Source of the DNA: Clostridium rhizosphaerae
GTDB lineage: Bacteria > Bacillota > Clostridia > Clostridiales > Clostridiaceae
Direction of reading: 5' to 3'
Assembly: GCF_016765585.1 (NCBI RefSeq)
Contig: NZ_JAESWC010000007.1
Span: forward strand, 1 to 64,000
DNA length: 64,000 nt
Positions 54,764 to 62,638 of this stretch are shown piece after piece. Under the pieces are notes generated by a model that searched no databases, was not told the origin of the DNA, and saw only the letters and a program-made list of their open reading frames with translations. Positions within the stretch are counted from its first letter, which is position 1; every line of letters begins with the position of its first letter. The position numbers were made by a program, and so were the translations under genes.

Positions 54764-56002
54764 TTAATAATTGATAAATGTAATTGTAAACTTAGTTCCT
54801 CTACCTTCTTCACTTGATGCATATATACTTCCTTCCTGTCCCTCAACAACTGCCTTTGCAATATATAAGCCTATTCCGACATTAGTAGGACTGCTGCTGT
54901 TCGGTCCCTTATAAAACCTTTCAAAGATTTTTGGAAGCTCTTTTCTGCTTATTCCAAGCCCATTATCTTCAATAACTATCTGAGAAAAAATATTATTACT
55001 TTCCCATGAAATATTTACAATTCCGTCTAACTTGCTGTGTTCAATGCAGTTTTTTGCTATATTTGAAAATGCCTCTCTTGTCCAATTTACATCATGTTTT
55101 ATTCTTATATCTTTATCTCCTGATAATTTTATTAAAATGTTTTTTTCAGAAGCTGAAAGCTCAAGAGGCTCAATACTTTTACGTATAGTGTCATATATGG
55201 GCTTTTCTTCCTTATTAAATTCAATTATTTTTCCTTCAAGCTTTGCCATTTTAAGAAGATTCTTTATAAGCCAGTCTATTCTATCAAGTTGATTTTTGCC
55301 TTCTTGTAAAAATTTATATTTCTCTTCAAAGGGCATTTCTACATCCCTTATCATGATATCGTTGTACATTGTGAGAGAAGCTAAAGGTGTCTTGAGTTGA
55401 TGTGATATATCCGTTATTATACGTTTTAAAAAAAGCTTGTCTTCTTTTAATTGTTCCATGTTTTCTTTTAGTCTTTCAGACATAGCATTATATTGATGGG
55501 ACAGAAGACCAAAGTCGCCCTCTTCCTTATCACTTAGCTCACAATTAAAGCTTCCTTCCATGATTCTATCTGTACTTTCTGCAAAACTTCTTACTTTCCT
55601 AAATATGTTTCTTAAGAACATTATGATGAATGTGAAAAATACTAAACCAAATACTGCCAAGGCAGCAAGGGATATTGTGTATAATTTTTTATACTCCTTT
55701 TCAAATACTAAATTTTTATAAGTGCTTAAATCCTCTTTATAGGAATACTTATTTAAGATTTCTTTCCCATACTCATAGTTATTTTTAAAATCTGCTGTAT
55801 AGTTTTTTACTATTTCCTCTTCAAGTTCAGGATGATTTTTTACTATAACCCCCACAGCACCAATGTTTTGTTTTATAACAATGGTATTTATGCTGCTGAT
55901 GCTATTGTTTATCATATACATAAAACAGAGAACAAAAATAGTAAAGAGTATGATGAAGGTTGAGGTTATAATTTTTACTTCTTTATTTCTAAATATCATC
56001 AT
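54764..56002 (-). CDS. Sensor histidine kinase, HisKA type
   Basis: A 412-residue kinase. TM1 (about 12-32), extracellular sensor (about 33-108), TM2 (about 110-130), HAMP (about 132-185), HisKA with ITDISHQLKTPLAS (His about 200) and ATPase with NCIEHS, DNGLGI and FYKGPNSSSPTNVGIGLYIA. Its start overlaps the stop of the regulator (ATGA), so translation is coupled. Stimulus unknown, but neighbours suggest envelope stress or peptides. Confidence 0.94.
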   Translation of the reverse strand: MMIFRNKEVKIITSTFIILFTIFVLCFMYMINNSISSINTIVIKQNIGAVGVIVKNHPELEEEIVKNYTADFKNNYEYGKEILNKYSYKEDLSTYKNLVFEKEYKKLYTISLAALAVFGLVFFTFIIMFLRNIFRKVRSFAESTDRIMEGSFNCELSDKEEGDFGLLSHQYNAMSERLKENMEQLKEDKLFLKRIITDISHQLKTPLASLTMYNDIMIRDVEMPFEEKYKFLQEGKNQLDRIDWLIKNLLKMAKLEGKIIEFNKEEKPIYDTIRKSIEPLELSASEKNILIKLSGDKDIRIKHDVNWTREAFSNIAKNCIEHSKLDGIVNISWESNNIFSQIVIEDNGLGISRKELPKIFERFYKGPNSSSPTNVGIGLYIAKAVVEGQEGSIYASSEEGRGTKFTITFINY

Positions 56003-56688
56003 AGATTTCTGCTATCATCCTTCCACATGTATCCTATTCCTCTTATAGTAGTAATATATCTTCCTGCCTCCTCACCAAGCTTTTCTCTCAACCTTTTCAT
56101 ATAAACATTTAAAGTGTTGTTATCTATAAAGTTACCATCGATGTCCCAAAGCTTTTCTATAATAGCGTTCCTGTTAAGTACTTGATTTTTATTTTCTATC
56201 ATAAGGAGCAGCAGCTTGTATTCGGCAGCTGTTAAATTTATTTCTTCTTCTTTTACATAAACCTTGCATTTAAGAGGCTCTACAGTAACTTTTCCGCTTA
56301 TTAGCTTATTATTAGCAGCTGGTTCACTGCTTTTTCTTTGTCTTCTCATAAGAGCATTAATTCTTGAAGCAAGTTCTCCTATCCTTACAGGCTTTGCAAT
56401 ATAGTCATCTCCTCCTATATCAAGTCCAAAAATTATATTAGCTTCATCATCTAATGCGGTCATAAAAATAACAGGTACACCACTCTTCATTCTTATTTCC
56501 TTGCAAAAATCATAACCGTTTCCGTCCGGAAGCATTACATCCAACAAAATAAGCTCTACATCTCTATCAAAAGAACTTTTAGCCTGCTCTAAGCTTTTAG
56601 CAGTTATTATATTGAACCCCTCTTTTTTTAGGGCATACTCTATTCCCATTGCTAATGGTGCCTCATCTTCTACCAGTAAAATCTTCAC
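55999..56688 (-). CDS. OmpR-family response regulator
   Basis: A 229-residue regulator: receiver with ELILLDVMLPDGNGYD (phospho-Asp about 52), TALDD, KPVR; a winged-helix domain (about 130-225) with EYKLLLLMIENKNQVLNR and NNTLNVYMKRLREKLG. Starts at GTG (56688) with GGTGG upstream. It heads a run of six co-directional genes down to 50525. Confidence 0.94.
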   Translation of the reverse strand: MKILLVEDEAPLAMGIEYALKKEGFNIITAKSLEQAKSSFDRDVELILLDVMLPDGNGYDFCKEIRMKSGVPVIFMTALDDEANIIFGLDIGGDDYIAKPVRIGELASRINALMRRQRKSSEPAANNKLISGKVTVEPLKCKVYVKEEEINLTAAEYKLLLLMIENKNQVLNRNAIIEKLWDIDGNFIDNNTLNVYMKRLREKLGEEAGRYITTIRGIGYMWKDDSRNL

Positions 56689-56755
56689 TATCTTCCCACC
56701 TTACTAATAAATTCAATTTTTATTACTATTTTACCATAATTTATTTAAACTTAAA

Positions 56756-56786
56756 AATAATAGGAGGCAAATTGCCTCCTATTATT
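56756..56786 (-). terminator. Terminator of the FtsX permease gene
   Basis: Perfect 15-bp arms (56756-56770/56772-56786) overlap the permease stop codon; the minus strand continues TTATTTTTAA. It separates the transporter from the OmpR regulator. Confidence 0.88.
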
Positions 56787-59283
56787 CTTCTAATCTTAAG
56801 CTTTCTACAATATTCATATCATTTAATTTTCTTAAAGGTATCAGCGCGGCAATAAACGTGATAAAAATAATTCCTGCAGCTCCTGAGAAATATGTCCATA
56901 TTGACATCTTATAACCTATATCCCCTAAAGGATTATTACCTACTATACCATACCTTGTAAGCAGATAGGATAAAGGAAGTCCAACTAAGGAAGCAAAAAT
57001 ACCAAATAGTACTCCCTCTAAAAGTACAAGTTTCTTAAATTGTCCTTTGGTCATTCCAATAGCCTTAAATATTGCATACTCTCTCTTTTTAACAAGAAGA
57101 TTTATAGTAACAGTATTTATAATATTTACTGTTGAGATTACTACTATTAAAGCTACGAAGCCATATACTAGAACAAATAATTGTTTTATAGAGCTATCCA
57201 TTTCCTTTTGAGTACTATATGCATCCATAAACATAGCTTTATTCTCATCAGCAATGATATTTAGTTTTTCGAAAAGCTTATCTCTATATTGGCTTGAAGA
57301 GTAATCTAAAAGGATATTATTATATTCATTAAGCCCAGTAAGCCTCTTAAAGGTTTCATTTGATACTATAATTCCATAGCCATCTATTAATGGCGTACCT
57401 ATTATAGGATCATCTTCAATAACATCTGCTACCTCTAAGGTAATTTCTTTTCCGCTATCAATTAATCCCTGAAAATTTTTAGTACTGGAATTATTAATGT
57501 ACTCTTTAGACATTACAGGAACTGTAATTTTGTCTCCAGGTTTATAGCTTGTAAAATCCCCCCAGAATATTTTTTTATTATCTTTGCCTCTGACTTTGTT
57601 GACTATTATAACTTTATTATCCTTAAAATCAGAGTACTCAAGCTTTAACTTATTTTCTTTTTTTGCTAAATTAAAGGCATTTTCATCATAACTGAATATG
57701 GAACCTTTATCAATTAAAAAGCTATTTTTATTTTCTTTTAGGTTATTGCTATTTTTAAATGAATTCAAAAACTTCTCCTGGAGCTTACTCTTATCAATAG
57801 GAAGGCTTATGACGTATTGATTAGTCTTATATATATTTTTAATACCATCAACAGCCTTTAGTCTTTCTACAAACTTATCTCCAAACAAATTGCCGTCCTT
57901 TGCTGTAAAGGCAGCTTCTACTTTGAGACTACCATTTAATATTTTGTTTGACCTTAAAGTAAAGTCTGCGAAGTTTGAAAAGAATATAAACATAATTAAG
58001 GAAACTGTTAAAGATATGCAGGTAATATAAAATCTCTTCCTGCTTCTTTTTATATTTTTGTAAGCAACCTCTCCTTCAAAATTAAATATAAGTCTAGGTA
58101 AAAAGCTTCTTCTTCTTTTTACTTTTTCTCCTTTTATTACTGTAGTTCCTCTGATTGCATCAATTGGAGAAACCTTTGAAGCAGTTCTTGCCGGGAAAAA
58201 TGCAGATAAAAATATAGTTATAATCCCTAATGCTGCACCAATAATTACTACCTGAGGCTTTAATACTACATGTAAATCGCTAAAGGTATTTCCGGTCATC
58301 ATAAGGTTGATTGTTATATATAGTCCCAAGTATCCGCAGAAAATACCTATTGGTATAGCTATTATGCTCATAATAAATGCTTCTTTAAAAACAAGATTTC
58401 TAATTTGCTTTTTAGTAGCTCCTATACTTCTAAGTATTCCATAATGCTTGACTCTTTCCATTACCGATATGTTAAATGCATTATAAATAACTACTACAGT
58501 ACAAATGACTACAAACACTGTTACAACTATAAATATTTTTAATACAGCATCATTTTTTTGTTTATCCGGTCCTTGACCATAAAGATATAGAAGATCGCTG
58601 TTTACATCAAAACTTACTCCCGAGTCTGCAGCTATTTTTTTAGCAGCTCCTATTTTATCTTTTTTCTCTTTTAAATTAGCATAATAAGAAAAGCTTCCAT
58701 CTTTTGCTAAAGCTTCATCAAGAAAAGTGATTCCATAGCTGCTTATTTCACTGCTTTCAAAAGCTCCTACTATTTTATACCCTTTATTCTCGGCATTATT
58801 TTCAAATGCTAACTTTCCCTTTAACAGGCTGCTATTATTTTTGTCTTTCAAAACATTATAAAACTTTTTATCTACTATTATTTCCGAACTATTTTGGGGA
58901 AGCCTTCCTTCTGAAAGCTTTAACTTAAATATATTATTAAACATTCCTTCATCATAAGCCTTAATTTGCATTGACTTGATTGAATCTGTCAAATCTACGT
59001 TTTCAATTACAAAGCTTCCTAGTTTTTTCTCTGCTCCTCCATTTTTTATTTCAGCATTGCTTTTGAGAAGCTTTAATTTATCTGTATTTAATTTAGAAAA
59101 TAAAACTTCAAAGTTTCCGGATTTTTCTTTTGTACTTTCAATCTGACTTTCTTTCCCACTGTAATAAAAAGTAAAGATTGCTGAAAACATTGCAACAGCT
59201 ACTATAATTCCAAATAGAGTAAGAATTGTTCTTCCTTTATGCTTTAATAAATATTTTCTTGTAAGAGACGAATATTTCTCCAT
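56782..59283 (-). CDS. FtsX-domain ABC permease (MacB/BceB-like)
   Basis: An 833-residue permease: TM1 (about 17-40), a large external domain (about 45-245), three TM helices (about 250-370) forming the first FtsX domain, a second N-terminal helix and external domain (about 420-700), then three C-terminal helices with IFKAIGMTKGQFKKLVLLEG. The LRSIGATKKQIRNL motif marks the FtsX coupling loop. Duplicated FtsX units are typical of LolCDE/MacB-type or peptide-resistance transporters. It abuts the ATPase gene with 1-nt overlap. Confidence 0.93.
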   Translation of the reverse strand: MEKYSSLTRKYLLKHKGRTILTLFGIIVAVAMFSAIFTFYYSGKESQIESTKEKSGNFEVLFSKLNTDKLKLLKSNAEIKNGGAEKKLGSFVIENVDLTDSIKSMQIKAYDEGMFNNIFKLKLSEGRLPQNSSEIIVDKKFYNVLKDKNNSSLLKGKLAFENNAENKGYKIVGAFESSEISSYGITFLDEALAKDGSFSYYANLKEKKDKIGAAKKIAADSGVSFDVNSDLLYLYGQGPDKQKNDAVLKIFIVVTVFVVICTVVVIYNAFNISVMERVKHYGILRSIGATKKQIRNLVFKEAFIMSIIAIPIGIFCGYLGLYITINLMMTGNTFSDLHVVLKPQVVIIGAALGIITIFLSAFFPARTASKVSPIDAIRGTTVIKGEKVKRRRSFLPRLIFNFEGEVAYKNIKRSRKRFYITCISLTVSLIMFIFFSNFADFTLRSNKILNGSLKVEAAFTAKDGNLFGDKFVERLKAVDGIKNIYKTNQYVISLPIDKSKLQEKFLNSFKNSNNLKENKNSFLIDKGSIFSYDENAFNLAKKENKLKLEYSDFKDNKVIIVNKVRGKDNKKIFWGDFTSYKPGDKITVPVMSKEYINNSSTKNFQGLIDSGKEITLEVADVIEDDPIIGTPLIDGYGIIVSNETFKRLTGLNEYNNILLDYSSSQYRDKLFEKLNIIADENKAMFMDAYSTQKEMDSSIKQLFVLVYGFVALIVVISTVNIINTVTINLLVKKREYAIFKAIGMTKGQFKKLVLLEGVLFGIFASLVGLPLSYLLTRYGIVGNNPLGDIGYKMSIWTYFSGAAGIIFITFIAALIPLRKLNDMNIVESLRLEE

Positions 59284-59963
59284 TATTTCATCACCTCATC
59301 TGATGAAATCTTTCCGTCCACAATACTTATAATTCTATCTGCCATAGAGGCAATATTTAAATCATGTGTAATAAGTATCAAGGTCTGGTTATACTTCTTT
59401 GCTGAATACTTTAAAAGTTCTAGTACTTCTTTAGAATTTTTTGTATCTAGATTTCCTGTAGGTTCATCAGCTAGTATTATTGAAGGCTTATTAGAAAGTG
59501 CTCTACCAATGGATACTCTTTGCTGCTGTCCTCCTGAAAGCTCTGATGGAAGATGCTTTCTTCTTTCTTTTAAATCTAATATACTTAACAGTTCATCTAT
59601 ATAAGGCTTATCAGCTTTTTTGTTATCCAATAAAAGAGGCATTAATATATTTTCTTCTGCAGTAAGCACAGGTATTAAATTATAGGCTTGAAATATAAAT
59701 CCCACTTTACGTCTTCTAAGTATAGAAAGTTGTTTTTCTTTTAGTTCATATATATCTAAGTCATCAATAAAAACTTTACCAGAAGTAGGCTTATCTACCC
59801 CTCCTAATAAATGAAGCAATGTACTTTTCCCTGAACCGCTTGGACCTACTATTGCAGTAAACTCACCCTTGTCAACAGAAAAGCTTATATTATCAAGCGC
59901 TACAACTTCATTTTCACCTTTGCCATATTTTTTTGATAGATTTTCAACTCTTAAAACTTCCAT
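59283..59963 (-). CDS. ABC ATPase of the MacB/LolD/BceA type
   Basis: A 226-residue ATPase: Walker A GPSGSGKSTLLH (about 40-51), signature ELSGGQQQRVSIG (about 142-154), Walker B IILADEPTGNLD and H-loop ITHDLN. The Walker B/D-loop sequence ADEPTGNLD is the classic MacB/BceA mark. Its ribosome site AAGGAGG (59969-59975) is the tail of a repeat copy. Together with the FtsX permease it would energise peptide or lipoprotein export or resistance. Confidence 0.96.
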   Translation of the reverse strand: MEVLRVENLSKKYGKGENEVVALDNISFSVDKGEFTAIVGPSGSGKSTLLHLLGGVDKPTSGKVFIDDLDIYELKEKQLSILRRRKVGFIFQAYNLIPVLTAEENILMPLLLDNKKADKPYIDELLSILDLKERRKHLPSELSGGQQQRVSIGRALSNKPSIILADEPTGNLDTKNSKEVLELLKYSAKKYNQTLILITHDLNIASMADRIISIVDGKISSDEVMK

Positions 59964-59968
59964 TTTTT

Positions 59969-60053
59969 CCTCCTTATAGTCGGAAGCACTGAGTAGTTTA
60001 GACCACTCACTTCCGCTCGTAAACTACTCGTTAAAGGTCATTTAGACCTTTAA
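59969..60053 (-). repeat. Shine-Dalgarno-tailed repeat adjoining the ABC ATPase
   Basis: Minus-strand full copy. Stem 2 is 59991-60000 with 60020-60029 (GAGTAGTTTA/TAAACTACTC), loop containing GAGCGGAAGTGAG; stem 1 is 60031-60053 (TTAAAGGTC/GACCTTTAA around TAAAT). The tail supplies AAGGAGG to the ATPase gene. Confidence 0.9.
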
Positions 60054-60236
60054 CCTCCTTTCGCTAGAAACACTGGGTCATTTAGACCTTTAGTTCTGGG
60101 CAATCTAAAATCGCTCATTGTCATTCCCTAGATTGCCCGTTGAAGCCCATTTAGGGCTTCAGTTCGGGGCAATCTAAAATCGCTCATTGCCATTCGCTAG
60201 ATTGCCCGTTGAAGCCCATTTAGGGCTTCAACCTCC
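60054..60236 (-). repeat. Distal array of three degenerate or duplicated repeat units
   Basis: 60054-60093 is a short unit: AAAGGAGG tail and half of stem 1, but no stem 2. 60094-60163 and 60164-60236 are a tandem duplication with a 69-bp period; each keeps stem 2 (GGGCAATCTA/TAGATTGCCC) and stem 1 (TTGAAGCCC/GGGCTTCAA around TAAAT), while their tails are altered. The last starts at GGAGG (60232-60236), the likely original insertion point. Confidence 0.85.
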
Positions 60237-60324
60237 AAATCAACTTTATAGCTTTATTATAAAGTCAATTAATTACAATAAGCTTAATAATAAAATTACA
60301 AAATTGTAATTTAATAAAACAAAA

Positions 60325-60366
60325 AACTGATGCGCAGCTAATTATTAAGCTTACTGTTCATCAGTT
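60325..60366 (-). terminator. Terminator of the small-protein operon
   Basis: AACTGATG (60325-60332) pairs with CATCAGTT (60359-60366) around a large, partly paired loop. On the minus strand it is followed by TTTTTTGTTTTATT. Confidence 0.7.
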
Positions 60367-60403
60367 CCTTATCATTTTTAAAGTGTTATTGTTTTTTGCA
60401 ATC

Positions 60404-60778
60404 CTAAAAAATCTCCGCTCCATATAACTGCTTTACTTCATTTAATCCCTGCAATATTTCCATTCTTGAAAAATTGCAGTTAGAAAGCTTTTCTTCGCTC
60501 CATTTACTGATTTCATCATAAAAGTTTAAGGCTAATTCCAAAAGCCTCGGCGACTTACGGGTTTGCATAGCTTCAAATAGAGCATTTTCAGCCTTATTAA
60601 TTTCACCGTCGCTTACATATCTTTTAATCATCATTTCCAACAGCTGATCCTCTGCAATAATAACATTTCCGCTTTCTTCATCAATATTGTCTTCAATGCC
60701 GCTCTTCTTTTTTATAAAAGAAACTATTCCATTTAAAGCAGATTTTATTAGTTTCATAATATAATCATTTTCAAACAT
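60404..60778 (-). CDS. DUF6483-like small protein
   Basis: A 124-residue, mostly helical soluble protein beginning MFENDYIMKLI, a start that I associate with the DUF6483 family of unknown function. It has a lysine-rich amphipathic helix and helix-turn-helix-like TPR-type pairs (about 55-100). It follows the lipoprotein gene by 46 bp on the same strand. Confidence 0.72.
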   Translation of the reverse strand: MFENDYIMKLIKSALNGIVSFIKKKSGIEDNIDEESGNVIIAEDQLLEMMIKRYVSDGEINKAENALFEAMQTRKSPRLLELALNFYDEISKWSEEKLSNCNFSRMEILQGLNEVKQLYGAEIF

Positions 60779-60824
60779 CTATTATTTCTCCTTTTGTTAA
60801 TACCTAATTTATTCTCAAATTCAG

Positions 60825-61265
60825 CTACTTACTTGCAAGCTTTGGTGAAGTCATAAACAATCCTTCAACTTTATGATTTTCATCTCCGTTTTTAAAGGTT
60901 ATAGTAACCATAACATCATTAGGCTCATTAGAATACTTTGCACTATAAATTGCTGTTATATAATCTCCCTTAGCTTGGGCCTTTACGAATTGCTTTGATT
61001 TATACTCGCCTATCTTATCCTTTATAAGTTTATTCTGCTCCTTAAAGTTAGTTTCAGTTAAAGCGTCCTTCATTTTTTCACTGAAATCCTTAGAATAAGT
61101 AGAATAATCGTCTTTGTTTGCAGCCATTAGAATACTTTCTAATATAGGCTCTGAGTAATTTTTCACTTCCTCATCATTAACCTTTACTGACTTTTGGCTA
61201 CAGGCAGTAAATAAGCTTACCATTACAATTAAAACAAATAATATGCTAAACTTTTTAAATCTCAT
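60825..61265 (-). CDS. Lipoprotein, DUF3887-like
   Basis: 146 residues with a signal peptide and lipobox LFTAC (Cys about 22). The mature part contains NYSEPILESILMAANKDDYSTYSKDFS and KYSNEPNDVMVTITF, the pattern of DUF3887-type domains found in clostridial lipoproteins. It is probably anchored on the outer face of the membrane. It starts 18 bp after the YhfC gene. Function unknown. Confidence 0.82.
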   Translation of the reverse strand: MRFKKFSILFVLIVMVSLFTACSQKSVKVNDEEVKNYSEPILESILMAANKDDYSTYSKDFSEKMKDALTETNFKEQNKLIKDKIGEYKSKQFVKAQAKGDYITAIYSAKYSNEPNDVMVTITFKNGDENHKVEGLFMTSPKLASK

Positions 61266-61283
61266 GCTGACCTCTCCTTTCAG

Positions 61284-61997
61284 TTAAGCTAATATGCTTT
61301 CGCTGCTTGACTTTTTTATTTTCCTGATAATGAAGAATAGCACAGCTGCAGCAAAGACAGCAACCCAAGCCTCAAGCAGAATGGTGTTTTTTACAAAACC
61401 TATTGATGAGTCAACTATTCCATGAAGCAATATTGCATATAAAAGATATCTATTTTTCTTATTCTTAACTCCATATAGTACTACTAAGGATAGTGCCACA
61501 TGAAGTGTCATAGCAAAAATCCTCTCAATTCCTCCTAAAAGATACATACCAGGAAAATTATATACTGTTGTTCCATTTATTAAGCTTGTAACAATTAAAT
61601 TTATAAAAGGAATACCTGCAAGAAGTACAGCCTCTATTCCTCCATGACCTATACCATAAGCAATACCGTTTTTCCACTCCAGCTTATCCTTTAAGAAAAA
61701 CTTAAAGCCAATAAATCTTCCCACATTCTCAAATATTCCTGCTGTAAAACCCGCTATTAAGTATATACTCCATGGATTTACTACAGAGTTATAAGTATAC
61801 CAGTTTGTTTTTTGCCAAAGACCTAAAAGCTGAAATCTTGTCAATAGCTGAAATACTATAAAAATTAATACTCCAACAACTGTAGCTTTCCATGAGGTAT
61901 TATACTTTTTATTAAGATATAAAGCTGCAGCTATAGGCAAAACTATAGCAATAGCTGCACTTATGCACATAAATAAAATTGAAAGACCATAGCCCAT
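61284..61997 (-). CDS. YhfC-family glutamic-type intramembrane protease
   Basis: A 237-residue membrane protein with about seven helices. The family motifs AGIFENVGRFIGF (about 82-94) and GIGHGGIEAVLLAG (about 115-128) carry the catalytic glutamates and histidine of the YhfC/CPBP-related superfamily. Substrates unknown. GGGGAGG-like sequence precedes the ATG. It is co-directional with the lipoprotein genes, so it may process or regulate envelope proteins. Confidence 0.88.
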   Translation of the reverse strand: MGYGLSILFMCISAAIAIVLPIAAALYLNKKYNTSWKATVVGVLIFIVFQLLTRFQLLGLWQKTNWYTYNSVVNPWSIYLIAGFTAGIFENVGRFIGFKFFLKDKLEWKNGIAYGIGHGGIEAVLLAGIPFINLIVTSLINGTTVYNFPGMYLLGGIERIFAMTLHVALSLVVLYGVKNKKNRYLLYAILLHGIVDSSIGFVKNTILLEAWVAVFAAAVLFFIIRKIKKSSSESILA

Positions 61998-62087
61998 TAT
62001 AACCCCTCCCCAATAGCTTTACTTATTATTAAAGTATATTAGAAAAAATCCATATTAAGATTCAATTTTATATATCAATATATAAAT

Positions 62088-62588
62088 TTATTTAAAAGAA
62101 TTATCTTTCTTAGTTATTGTAATATTATCGTCAGCTTTAATGCTGAGAACAAATTGTCCTTTAGCTGAATTACCTACTATTTTTATACGGCTTTTACCTT
62201 TTGGAATATCTATCTCTTTACTATTCTTTTCTGTTTTTTCTGTAATAGAAGTTACTTTTCCATCTGAATTTATGAAAGCTATTTTGAAGTTTCCTTCTTC
62301 TATTTTAACATCATACTCTAAAGTATACTTTTTATTTTCTTTTGCTTCAATAATCCATATGGTATCCGCACCGTCAAAACCGCCAAATTTCAAATCTGCT
62401 TTGTTATCAGTTTTGCTGCTTTCAATGGTCCCTACCTTGTTTTGAAAAGTAAAACTATCTCCCTCTGCTTCTATTTTTGAATCATCTTTATAAACAGACT
62501 TTTGATAGGAATTTATTTTACTGCAACCGCTTATTGAAAGCACTATTATAGTAAGTACAATACAACTTAACACTTTGATTTTTTTCAT
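62088..62588 (-). CDS. Hypothetical lipoprotein
   Basis: 166 residues with lipobox SISGC (Cys about 22) after a short charged N-terminus. The mature region is beta-rich (KKYTLEYDVKIEEGNFKIAF, KSRIKIVGNSAKGQFVLSI), like a small jelly-roll or carbohydrate-binding-type domain. No family is recognised. AAGGAG lies before the ATG. It lies between the YhfC gene and the partial membrane-protein gene on the same strand. Confidence 0.78.
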   Translation of the reverse strand: MKKIKVLSCIVLTIIVLSISGCSKINSYQKSVYKDDSKIEAEGDSFTFQNKVGTIESSKTDNKADLKFGGFDGADTIWIIEAKENKKYTLEYDVKIEEGNFKIAFINSDGKVTSITEKTEKNSKEIDIPKGKSRIKIVGNSAKGQFVLSIKADDNITITKKDNSFK

Positions 62589-62638
62589 TTAACTTCTCCT
62601 TCATAGCCTTTCTTATTTTTATCTCCCCGGCTTATTTG

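Noticed and set aside
59969-60236. CRISPR-like array
   Set aside because: The units are internally palindromic, 69-85 bp, with no unique spacers of constant length, and no cas genes are present. They are tandem copies of the hairpin repeat.
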